Made by a program: the position numbers and the translations under genes. Below are positions 49,120 through 59,736 of a DNA stretch of 64,000 bases, piece after piece. Origin of the DNA: Ulota crispa (lineage: Eukaryota > Streptophyta > Bryopsida > Orthotrichales > Orthotrichaceae). The stretch covers positions 8,644,789 to 8,708,788 of the forward strand of contig OY987242.1 of assembly GCA_963920765.1 (NCBI GenBank), in the 5' to 3' direction. Numbering within the stretch: the first letter of the stretch is position 1; every line of letters starts with the position of its first letter. Under the pieces are notes generated by a model, which did not search any database, had not been told where the DNA came from, and saw nothing but the letters and a program-made list of their open reading frames with translations.

Positions 49120-50373
49120 CGTCCAGTTTTGTGGTTTCAGATTGATGGGCCCCGTGAGGGGCAGTCCAAAAAAAGGGATATGCCGGTGAGTGTACCCAGC
49201 GCACGGTATTCTTTAGTAAAAGGCGAAAGAATAGTTCGCTCTGTGCTGAGCACCCGGCTGTGTGAATTACTGGAACAGATGTGCTAGTACTTGTACTAAC
49301 AGATTGCAGTTGCAAGTAGCAAAACAGATGGGTTAATCGAGACGCACATACTATCATTTACCCATCTCTTGGATTTTTACACTGACTTGCCTAGCCTGAC
49401 ATATCTCGTTCCATCCCCACTTGCACACTTCATCACCTTCGCAGTGTGCAGTGCGCTGCAACGCAGGGCATTTCATAGCAGGTCGACAAAATATCCAGAG
49501 TGACTTGGCATCCAGTTCGATTTGCTCCGAAACAACTCTAGACCGAGCATTTTCACTACATTCTGTTGAGGCTACGCCATCATCTGTAGGCATCAGAATG
49601 TGCTGTTCTATCCGAGCAAGAATTGAATCCAAGGATAATGCCAGCAGAGAGCTGAAATACAAGGTCGAGTGTACCCAACTGTACACATCAGTAAAGTGCC
49701 GATTGCAGATACTCCTGTACACGCCGCATTGATCAGCTCTTGCCTGGCTAGAGAGACGATTTCCATCGCTTTGAGAGAGTATGTAGAGCACTGCAATGGA
49801 AGTATCACTTACAAAGTCGATGCAACAATCAAACAGAAATAGTCTCCAGATGTTGAAATTCTATAAAGACCATCCACAGTGTATCACAAGGCATTGACAT
49901 GATATACTCAGTAGCTTCAGAGGTCAATGCAGTTGCATCGCCGTATAACTTACTGCTTCATCTGAGCCAGCATTCCACACATTACAATGCACGGTATAAG
50001 TGGACAAATCCTACAATTCCGAGGATGAAGATTTGGTAATCAATCATATGGTATGAAAGAGGGTGCTATGAATTGAGCTTCTTTAGTTATAATTCCAATT
50101 TCGGGGTTGGTATAGGGTAGGAGCCGCGCGAACGCGAGCTCCCGCTGCCACAAATTATGACGTGTATGCCTCCCGTAGGAAGATACTACAGTTACCCGGC
50201 CCGTAGTGCAATGGGGCAGGGTCCTCTAGGCCATCCACCTTTCGGATCACGGATCGACCCCGCCCAGGTAAGTAATTGAAGTATCGCAGAACGGGCTACT
50301 TGAAGGGCCGGATCAACCTAGGAGCCGCCTAAAGCTATGGGTTATATCTTCCAAAGACTTCACATCGTGACCA
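49120..50373. repeat. Left arm of a 1.25-kb inverted repeat pair
   Basis: Reverse-complement match to 57462-58735. Outer end: gatgggccccgtgaggggcag against ctgcccctcacggggcccat. Inner end: ggagccgcctaaagctatggg against ccatagctttaggcggctcc. It includes an open frame on the minus strand (49354-49791). The matching 91-codon stretch in the other arm differs at 17 residues, and indels elsewhere break the frame, so a protein-coding role is doubtful. It ends 57 bp from the stop codon of the GH27 gene. Confidence 0.92.
50198..50266 (+). mobile_element. tRNA-like module (SINE-head candidate)
   Basis: TAGTGCAATGG (50204-50214) fits the A-box and GGATCGACCCC (50251-50261) the B-box of an RNA polymerase III promoter, 47 bp start to start as in a tRNA gene. 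The flanks do not fold into a functional tRNA acceptor stem, so this is either a tRNA-derived SINE head or a tRNA pseudogene. Confidence 0.5.
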
Positions 50374-50430
50374 TTGCAAAAACTGTTTCGCACGTTACAC
50401 AGGAATTGCAACGCTTATGAACATACCATT

Positions 50431-53400
50431 TTATAGAAATTCTGTGCAAGTGACAATAAATACAACGACAGCATGGCCTTCCACTGGAGCACTTAGACAC
50501 TTCTCAACTATACCGAGATCACGCCCGTTCCACACATCGAAGGCCTTGCAGATCAAGTCTGTTTTAGCAGCTAGCTTTTCACACCTATTGTCAAGAGAGG
50601 TAGATGCATCTGAAGTCGTCCAATGCAACAATCCTCTGGTCGTGGTAGCGGGCAAAAATTTGCGTATCACTCTATCCATGCCGATGGATATGTGGGTCTC
50701 GTTGGAACCCAAGTTGAAGAAGGCCACATAATATTCGTTCTCTGTGGATGAATTCAGACCTCAAGGTTAGCATCTGCTGCCTGGAAAATATCAATGGGAA
50801 TTGGAAAGGAGCTTGCGAGAGGTTCTGAGGTTGCTAATGTAGGTTCAAACCTGAAGGAAGCCTGGCCACCCAGATACGTTCTCCAGCAGCTTCAACGACA
50901 GAGGCGCACAAACCTGTGTGCTCGTTTCGAAGTCTACCCTCAGCTGTCAATTGCCATAGCTGGATCCAAGCACCCATACACGTCAGTTAGCAAATCGTGA
51001 CGAAGAGCAGCGCAAGCATGTGCATCGCATGCCATTAAACCTCTTAACCCTTTGACAACGTTAGAAAATCTGCTCATGAAACAATCTAAATACATATCAA
51101 GAAACAGAGAATAGAAAATGTACAATCTTAACAAGTCAAGTAGCGTTAGTCATTGTATCATCTAGGGGTTGGACCAAACTGGTGATGATGTTTGCTGCAC
51201 TAATTACCAAATAAAAATAGCAAGAACGACCATGGAGCTGAGCATACTAGTATATCATCTTGAAGATATCAATACTACGCACCGTTGAGTAAAATAACTG
51301 CCTTAACAGGCAAAAATCTGCACATATGTAAGATTCTTTGCAACATTGATTATATAGATTTGAAATGCCATAAAATCCCGAAAATTAACGATAGTATCAT
51401 AATCATAAGAAGGTTATATCCCAACCCCAAAAACGGGCTTCTAATTGATAGGAATGATTTTTTTTTTTCGAATATTAGTTGTTGAGGCAACAAAGACTTA
51501 CGACACGTGACAATAGACCACGATGTCTTAAAGGCCAGCAAGTGACGATGTTACCTGACTCGGCTCTTCATGACTGCATTCGAAATTCTGCACTCTTGCT
51601 TGCTGCACATCAGTGTAGACGTCTGGAGCTAGGCATCCATGTTCACGTGGTAATGCGACGAAGCCTAAGGAGGCAGATTTGTTGCCTTGCAGTGACGAAT
51701 GTGCAAAGGAAGTCCAGTGCAGGCAGTCCAGGGGCAATCCCCCGCCCTTGCGCCATATCCTTCGACTCGAAGCTGGGTCAGTCCAGCAGATTCGATCTGC
51801 GTCCTGGGGATGGCGTCCAGGCCTTGGTGACCATCGTCGCAGAATATTCCTGTCGCAAGAACTTAATTCAAACTGCGTAGACGTTGAGCTCGCGTTGAAA
51901 GGAGGCGTACGCAGCAGCTGAAAAAACAGAACGGCCGACTCTTTAAACTACATGTTTTGAACTGGTAGGACTTGAGATTGGTGAACGAAAAATGTCTCCA
52001 AGTAGTCTTGAATCTACCACCGTACTAAGTCGCTCAAGATTACCTCATGATTGTCGACACTGTGAGCATTAATCTTCAGAATCCAAGGGTTCGTGATGAG
52101 TGACAGCGTCGCATTGTCCATAGCCCGCAAGTCACCGCCATACATGAACGGGCTTTTCGCCATCGCCCAAAGAGACACCTAAACGGAAACAATTGGGCAC
52201 ACTGAGTCTGGTGATGAATGAAAGAAGTATGTTTCATCAAATTTGAATGGAGTTCAAGCAATGTGTCAGTGATTAACGCTAAACCAATGATTGTCAGTGG
52301 CGTCCCAGTACGATAAGCGAGCACTTCTAATTTCCGGTTACGAAAAACATTCTCTACTGGAAGACCAGTGGGTCGAAAAGGCAGAGGTGCGGGGGGTTCG
52401 GAAGAGCAAACAAGACTCACTTGGGTGCGTTGTTCAGCAGGAGTTAGACTACACCAGCGGTGAGGACCAAATGTAGCTCCTGCAGACGTCAATTAAAGCC
52501 TGCTCAAGCAGATGTACATAAAACAGAAGAACTTTAAACAGCAACACAAGAACACGCCATCGGAGCTTCCAAATTTTTACCAGGGTCAGTGAGCCATCCC
52601 AGCGGCAACATATCCAGGTCTGGCCAAGAACGACCGCCTCCATTCGGGGCTCCTATCAGACCAGCTGCTGCAAAGTCTCTGTTGCCGAGACAGATCCACA
52701 ATCAATGTAAATTCCAGATTTTTATTACAACACACAAGAGGCAGGTTTCCAGGAAGTAGCATTGAGCATACGCACCTAGCAACATCAAAATGTGTTTCCA
52801 AGTCCGACCATGTATCCCAGTCATCCGCAGTGACACGATACATGTTGGCCATGTTTGATACCATTGTGCCCAATTCTGGGGTTGCTTGAACACCTGGAGA
52901 CAGAGAGTACACAATAGGCCTCCCGGTTTCCATAATGCTCTGTTTCAATAATCCGGGGCATACAGTGCTTAGTAACTTGACCTTGCACAAAAGTGGGCTC
53001 ATATTCACCAAACACATAATAAATCTTGCAAGAGTATAAGACCCTGTACAATGCACATACCATAGCAGAGCTTGTCACGACAATAAGTGAGAAGAGATGG
53101 CACCTTTGAAACAAGCTCTATCTCGTTGATGCGTAAGTCCGGTGCACCAAAAACACAATCGTGCTTGACTGCAAAATTACAGACATGATTCAGTAACCGC
53201 CTGATTGCTTGCACAATTATTTGTTTGTCTATGGTAAACAGAATGCTTCAAAACCAGCTGACAACTCAAAAATTATTCCTCTTATTGCAACCCCGAATTG
53301 CCCAAGGTACAAATAGAAAGTACACGCTAGAAGCTATAAGTCAATTACAGTAGTATTCAGAACTTGTTTCTATCATTCATAATGTAGCGTATAGTTTCTT

Positions 53401-54744
53401 CTTTCCTTCAACTCCTGTAGATATGAAAGCGGTCACTTTAGCAATGTAGACACTTTAGAATTAAGAAGTTCAAAGAAAAACGTACTGAAGTCTACACCCC
53501 ATGATGCATACTGGTCATACAGCGATTTCACGAATGCACGGCCACCCTCTGAGCTTGAATTGATGCCCGTGAAGCAAGCCTTCATCCATTTACACTCGGT
53601 TCCATGGACAACAATGTCCGCCGCCAGCCATGGCCTTCCACTTTCAGAATCCGGACTACCCTGACCACAGAAGTTCAAGTGAGTGCAGATATCTGCAATC
53701 AAACACGGTGAGAGAGCGAGAAAAAAAGCCATCAAATTTCAGTCAGTTAGGAGATGAGCTGGCACCTTAGCACCCAAGATTGGAGTGTTGGCCTGCAAAG
53801 CGGCAGTGCTGATTCCTCTCATCACATGGATCCCGAACTTCAATCCCATGGCATGCACTTGTTCTGCAACGCGAGCTAAGCCGCTGCCATCTCGAGAGGA
53901 CGGCCACCGATCAGGATCAGGCACCGGACGACCCCATTGATCGATTGCGTCGTAACCAGGTGATCCCACGGATGCGCCCGGGGCCAGTTTTCGGTACCAC
54001 AAGAAATCTAAGACCACGTACTGCAGACGAACATCATTTCCACAGGCTTCAATCGATTCTCCCTCGTAGGGATAGCTTGCTTTGAACTTATTCTCACACA
54101 TGACAACAGTCTTGCAATCTTACAGGAAAAAAACTGTACCTCATAACCGAACTTGAGACTTGCAATCCTATAAGAAAAAACTGTACCTCATAACCAAACT
54201 TGAGAAGATTCTGAGAAACAAATTTGGCATTGCCGATAAATTCTGCTTCTGAGATGATCCAAGAAAATGAGTTGTACGAGTTCCAACCCCGCGGTGGAGT
54301 TAGTGCCAATTGCCGACTTCCATTTGCAGGAGAAGCTCCTCCATCAGCCCTATTGAAGGCAAAACACAAAACCTCAAATCAATCACGACACTAATTGAGG
54401 CTTACTGAGTACGATCACATCATTGTCGAGCAGATAAATTTTAGTATTGAACGATTTCATTTCAGACACACACAAAACACTCCCCTGGATTCCGAAATCT
54501 GCCATACACAAATCAAGATTTTCTTTTGCAGTGACTTCAACAATTTCAAGAATCTACTGTACTACATAATTTGTGTCGAACCTGCTCAAGACCTACGATA
54601 CTTAGGGTTTTGTTCAGGCCATTTCTGAGCTCAATGACGAAGTATCCTCACAAAGTCTCCGCATTGTCTCAGAAATTCTTACTTGTAGAGAATCGAGAAG
54701 AAGAAGAAGACGAAGCACGCTGCGGTTGCGATGAATTTTGGCAT
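50431..54744 (-). CDS. GH27 beta-L-arabinopyranosidase / alpha-galactosidase (APSE-like)
   Basis: Secreted glycosidase of the plant APSE type (Arabidopsis At3g26380), which removes L-arabinopyranose or galactose from cell-wall arabinogalactans. Exons: 54744-54683 (signal peptide MPKFIATAACFVFFFFSILY), 54349-54187 (PPRGWNSYNSF), 54020-53766 (YVVLDFLWYRK, GLKFGIHVMRG), 53660-53486, 53168-53104, 52939-52776, 52678-52581, 52479-52421, 52178-52044, then about 51875-51555, 50943-50851 and 50741-50431. IKHDCVFG holds the expected nucleophile Asp, and ADDWDTW the expected acid/base Asp; SWPDLDMLPLGWL is also conserved. Phases agree through 52044. Next comes FLRQEYSATMVTKAWTPSPG, but the family-like continuation (ADRICWTDPASS to FECSHEEPSQ) is one base out of frame, so there is a frameshift, sequence error or unseen intron near 51805. 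The join between 51555 and 50943 is also out of phase, suggesting a missed small exon. C-terminus YYVAFFNLGS is a typical beta-sandwich. Confidence 0.85.
54111..54205 (-). repeat. 48-bp tandem duplication spanning a splice donor
   Basis: Two near-identical units start at cttgcaatct (54111) and cttgcaatcc (54159), each followed by ctgtacctcataacc. On the minus strand this duplicates the exon-2 donor GGTTATGAG^GTACAG of the GH27 gene, about 47 nt apart. Only the upstream donor keeps the reading frame. Confidence 0.85.
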
Positions 54745-55744
54745 CGCCACTCCATAAACTTACTCCAACACCACTTCTGTTCTTCCGAGCTTCCAAAACC
54801 TGCACTGCCAATGCCCGATCAGTGGCACATAATTCCATGAACTACAACCGTCAGTCAATGTCTAATAAAAACTACTGCACGAGCGCATAAGAACCTCAAT
54901 TGCTAAGACACTTAAACAGGGGAAAATAAAGCTAACCAAACTTCGGCCATAGCCAGAGCGGCATCGAAAACACAATTCAAGATTAGCATATATCGTTACC
55001 GCATTATCTCATTTTCCTAAATAATGCGAAGATTGAAACTACATAAGCTAATTCTCAGAAGCGGTCAATAACCTAAGAACAGCAAGTAAGCCGGTGATTA
55101 CGAAAGCAGGTGCAAACACTTGCTACGCATCCTGAGTAGAGCTCCGAAATCCTCGAAATGTCACCATCTTCGCTTAAGAAATGAAGCAAGAAATGGCGTT
55201 AGAAGTGAAGCTGTGAATGTCTGAAGCTAACAATCCGTCGGTTCTGGTACAATTTGATTCCCGAAATGCGATTGCAAATTGAAAGCTCGTGAAAGCATAG
55301 CTTATGTCAACAAGACAGAAGAATAAGTACTCCGCCTGTTCCAAAGCATCATGGCAGACTGTAAGTTACGCCACTATGGCACTGCATTCGCTCAGACTAC
55401 GTAATCTACGTACAGTGGGGGGACAAAAAGATTGGGAAATTTTAGCCCAACACCCAACTTTTGTGATCCTAAATATGTTTTTCACTTGGGTAAAACATTG
55501 CTGAAGCTAAAATCCTTAGATCCAACACTGCTAAGTTTTGAGTTGCATAATTTTTTTGGTAGCAATCTTATGAAATTTTGCCAGTTTAAAGATTGTTGCT
55601 CAACTCCCCATTTCCTAATCTTTTTGTCCTTCACTACATAGATATCTTCCTGTCTTTCACTATACAAATATCTTCTTGTCCTCATTTGAGCTATACCTAA
55701 AATAAGCATGGAGGAAATACGCTACCAATTTCTTTTAGACATTA
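54745..55744. other. Upstream region of the GH27 gene
   Basis: Presumptive promoter and 5' leader for the minus-strand gene. No other gene is supported; the frames at 55304-55709 have no motif. Confidence 0.4.
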
Positions 55745-56058
55745 AGGTAGGAACACCCATAAGCGTTAGTTTAAGGGTTTTGAACATGATGACTATTAAT
55801 AAACATCTAGCAAATTATAGGATCTTGTTAGCAACAAAAAAATAAGGAGTTTCCAATTTTGAATGTATTATTTGGATACTATGAGAATAAGTTGTGAGTT
55901 TTTAAAGAGCAAACTACCATTGCACCCATAACCAACACTAAGTTTTCATGTTCACATGTTGTACATCTTTGTAATTACATCTATTTACTTCTACAGATTT
56001 CCAAGATTTTAGAGGTGACGCTTATGGGGACATTGACGCTTATGGGTGTTCCTACCTC
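55745..56058 (+). mobile_element. 310-bp MITE, GGTAGGAACACCCATAAGCG family, copy 3
   Basis: taaGGTAGGAACACCCATAAGCG at the left and GCTTATGGGTGTTCCTACC at the right. The interior (gaacatgatgactattaata, ttcatgttcacatgttgtac) is as in 13228-13894. It defines the plus orientation used for the family. Confidence 0.88.
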
Positions 56059-57461
56059 TTAGTGGTAATCACACCTTCTTTTCCTCATTCTCAATCTTCA
56101 AAGAATAGGGACATGACACTCTTATTGATTTTGCAAAGGTCTCATTTTTCAAAAGTTGAGAGGTTTTTTTTCTTCATTTTTAGAGTAGAAGAATGGACAA
56201 GAAAGAACTTTTAGCACATGAAGATTTTATCAATGCTTATCTTTTTTTCATCTTGTTCTTCTTGCTTTCACCCTCCTTGTAGTTGGAGACCTTGGTTAAG
56301 TGTGTGAGTGCAATGCTGCAATTTTCTTTCTTATTGCATCACCATTTTTTAGGTGAACTCATTCTCCGTTCCCCATCGCTTACAAAAGGGGAGTCACACT
56401 TTCTTCACAAAGAAGTGCTCCGATTGGCTTTCTCATTGCGTACAAAAGGGGAGTCACACTTTCTTCATGGAGAAGTGCTCCCATTGGCTCCTATTTCCAC
56501 TCCACAACTTCTCATTCTTTACAAAAGTTTCACTCTTGCAGAAGGTGTGACTTCCCTTCTTGTTGAGGCAGGCTTTTTGTTGACGCAAACACATATGTAG
56601 ACACGGAGTACGTTTTGCTCAAGGCTATGTAAATCCTTCAATGGTTTTTTGCTGTACTTTTAGTTTACGCCATGATGTCCTATACTATCATGAACATCAG
56701 TAGTGCACAATTCCAATTTTTGAAGTTAATCTAGTCTTTTATATGCAATGTTTTCACTTATTCGTACAAAATCACAACAACTCCGAATAGTTACAAACTA
56801 TTTTTTGAAAATGTCAAGAGGTAAAGAAGACATGTAGCTTCAGCTACAAGGAATAAAACAAAACTAATCCCACTTCGGTTTAGTCAGGAAAAGAACATGC
56901 AGAGTAAAGAATGATGGAATTGCTTGTATGGTCATAGGGTGCATTGTTTCAGGGTTAAACTAAGAGCTTCTCCAGTCTTTGCACTGGCAGTGTTTGACAC
57001 ACACCAAGTATGGATGAGAAATGCTTAGGGTTCCTCAAAATTTTCTCATGACACTCCATTTTAGAATGTCAAAATAAGGACCTTTTGAAACATTATGCAT
57101 CCTAACTTTAGTGAACTTTATCCTATATTTCCTTTGGTGAATGGTCAAATGATTATTTATCGAACACACTTGAAGTGTAGGGGCCATGTTTGAAGTGCAA
57201 GACTAGAGAGCAAGAATTTTTGAGGGCCCTTCAAAAATAGATGTAATCTATTGGAGTGTCAAGTTTGAAGTGCAAGGCTGGAGCTGCTCTAAAGTGAGAA
57301 CAAGCCCTATATTGATTTCTGTCATTTTTGTCAATGATTATGGCCCTCACCAATGTAATGTAGACAAAGTCTGGTAGGCCACCTCTTCCACAGTGTGTTT
57401 TCTTCTCCTCAGTTGGGCGAGGAAGCTTGCTGTGTTTGAGCTTTACCCTATTGTAATAGAC
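56059..57461. other. Intergenic DNA with a short tandem repeat
   Basis: 56375-56490 holds two copies of a 66-bp unit (tacaaaaggggagtcacact, then ttcttca, then agaagtgctcc and attggct). A diverged relative occurs at 17695-17755. No gene supported. Confidence 0.6.
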
Positions 57462-58735
57462 TTGATGTGAAGTCTTGAGAGAAATACCCCATAGCTTTAG
57501 GCGGCTCCTAGGTTGATCCGGCCCTTCAAGTAGCCCGCTCTGCATACTCTCTGCACTTACCTGGGCGGGGTCGATTCGTGATCCGGAAGGTGGATGGCCT
57601 AGAGAAGCCTGCCCTATTGCACCACAGGGCCGGGTGACTGTAGTATCTTCCCACGTGAAGCATACACGTCATAATTTGTGGCAGCAGGAGCTCGCGTTCG
57701 CGCAGCTCCTACCCAGCACCAATCCCTAAAGAGAAATCTAACTGTAGTGGCAAACATAATAGTACCCTCTTTCATACTACAGTCTATGATTGAATACTGA
57801 GCCACAGGACTATAAGATTCGTTCGCTTATACCTTGCTTTCTAGTGTGTCAGTGTGTGGAATGCTGGCTCCGACGAAGTAGTAAGTTAGACGGCGATGCT
57901 ACTGCATTGACCTCAGTGGCTACCGAGTATATCATGTCAATGCCTATTGATACACTTTGGATGGTCTTTATAGAATTTCAACATCTGGAGACTTCTTCTC
58001 TTTGATTGTTGCAACAGCTTGTAAGTGAAACTTCCATTGCAGTGCTCTACATACTCTTTCATTTCTCAAAGCGATGGGAATCGTCTCTCTAGTCAGGCAA
58101 GAGCTGATCAATGCGGTGTGTGCAGGAGTGTCTGCAACCGGCAGTTTACTGACGTGTACAGTTGGGTACACTCTGAAGTGAAAAATTACTCGACCTTGTA
58201 TTTCAGCTCTCTTCTGGCACTAACTTATCCTTGGATTCAATTTTTGCTCGGACAGAACAGCACATTCTGATGCCTACAGATGATGCCGTAGCCTCAACAG
58301 AACGTAGTGAAAATGCTCGGTCTAGAGTTGTTTTGGAGCAGGTCGAACTGGATGCCAAGTCACTCTGGATATTGTATCGACTTGCTATAAAATGCCCTGT
58401 CTTGCAGCGCACTGCACACTGCGAAGGTGATGAAGTGTGCAAGTGGGGATGGAACGAGATATATCAGGCTAGGCATGTCAGTTTAAACATCCAAGAGATC
58501 AGTAAATGACGTCATATAGGTCTCGGTTGTCCCATCTGTTTTGCTACTTGCAACTGCAATCTGTTAGTACAAGTACCAGCACATCTGTGACTAGTAATCA
58601 CACAGCCGGGTGCTCAGCACAGAGCGAACTATTCTTTCGCCTTTTACTAAAGAATACCGTGCGCTGGGTACACTCACCTGTATACCCCTTTTTTTGGACT
58701 GCCCCTCACGGGGCCCATTAATCTCAACACCAAAA
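57462..58735. repeat. Right arm of the 1.25-kb inverted repeat pair
   Basis: Inverted partner of 49120-50373. A plus-strand frame (58231-58509) parallels the minus-strand frame in the left arm (EQHILMPTDD, then ENARSRVV, TAHCEGDEVCKWGWNEI). Small insertions such as the extra gaagtgaaaaattac near 58175 shift the frame upstream. Outer flanks beyond the arms do not match. Confidence 0.92.
57562..57630 (-). mobile_element. tRNA-like module (SINE-head candidate), second copy
   Basis: On the minus strand TGGTGCAATAGG (57624-57613) and GAATCGACCCC (57577-57567) match A-box and B-box consensus, mirroring 50204-50261. The A-box is a better match here than in the left arm. Confidence 0.5.
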
Positions 58736-59736
58736 TTGGACTGATATGGAGTATAGTAATGTAGGTTCTAGATCGAGTCATACGAGACCTGACTAAGCTT
58801 ATATTTCAAGCTGGGCTTTGCGCGTCAACTAGCATTTCGCTTCTAGGGTTTTGTCTAGAGTCTGTTAGTGACCATATTAGCCGTTAGGGCATTTGGCATA
58901 TTGTTGGATCTGTAGCTCTTGCACATGATGATGTTTGCGCTCTCTAGCTTTGATAACGAGCGTGCACCCTACCTTCATCGACAACACTATCAATCTTGTG
59001 GCAGATTATTTAAGCCTTTTCTGTACTATTTTTCATATTCTGCTAGGTAGATATGTTGGCAGAAGTGCATTTGTCCGATTCACCTGAGCGTCGATGTAGT
59101 TTGCAAAGTGTATTTGGGTCTTAAGAATCCATTGGAAGTCGGAGTTTACGGTTTGAACGAAGAGACAGATGAGGATGCCGAGGTCGAACCCTAAAACCTG
59201 TCGATAGCCAGCTCTCTAATCTTTTGTAGTTGAAGTTGCTCGTGCATTTAATGGGGCTATGGACAGGATTGCCAATTAGGTCAATCGTCGTTACGAGTTT
59301 ATTCTATGTAGTTGGGCTAATTTGTGGGCATGTCTTCAGGCTTCACACATTCGAGAAAGGAGGTTTTGTCCTTGCCTGCTTGAAGATTATGAATTTGTCC
59401 TACTTTATTCTCCCCGTATTTTTCTGATGAATCATATACATGTACTCTGAAGCTGCCACAATTAGGGCAAACACCATTTGTCTATTCGATCGCATTGTTT
59501 ATTACAAGTCACATTCGATGGTTGTGTTACTTGCTGTACCACAATTGGACAGATGAATCGCTGTTATAATCATTGACTTCAAGCTCGATTATTCTTGCGA
59601 TATTCGACGTAAGATTTTCAGATGATTTGGGAGACCTAACACCTTCAGTCTCTCTGTCAAAACGGAGACATTAGCACTGACATGCTGCTTGCGGCAATCC
59701 TGCTGCAGGGATGATGCAGTCCGATTAGTCAGAAAC
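58736..59736. other. Intergenic DNA, 3' flank of the quinone reductase
   Basis: No supported gene. The frame at 59230-59427 is hydrophobic but has no family resemblance or splice context. Confidence 0.4.

Noticed and set aside
50198..50266. Functional tRNA gene
   Set aside because: A-box and B-box fit but the flanks do not form acceptor and anticodon stems.
49120..58735. Reading the repeat pair as the two LTRs of a retrotransposon
   Set aside because: The repeats are inverted, not direct, there is no primer-binding site or polypurine tract, and the interior is a cellular glycosidase gene.
59230..59427. Hydrophobic 65-codon frame as a small membrane protein
   Set aside because: No conserved feature, no leader or splice context, and length within chance expectation.
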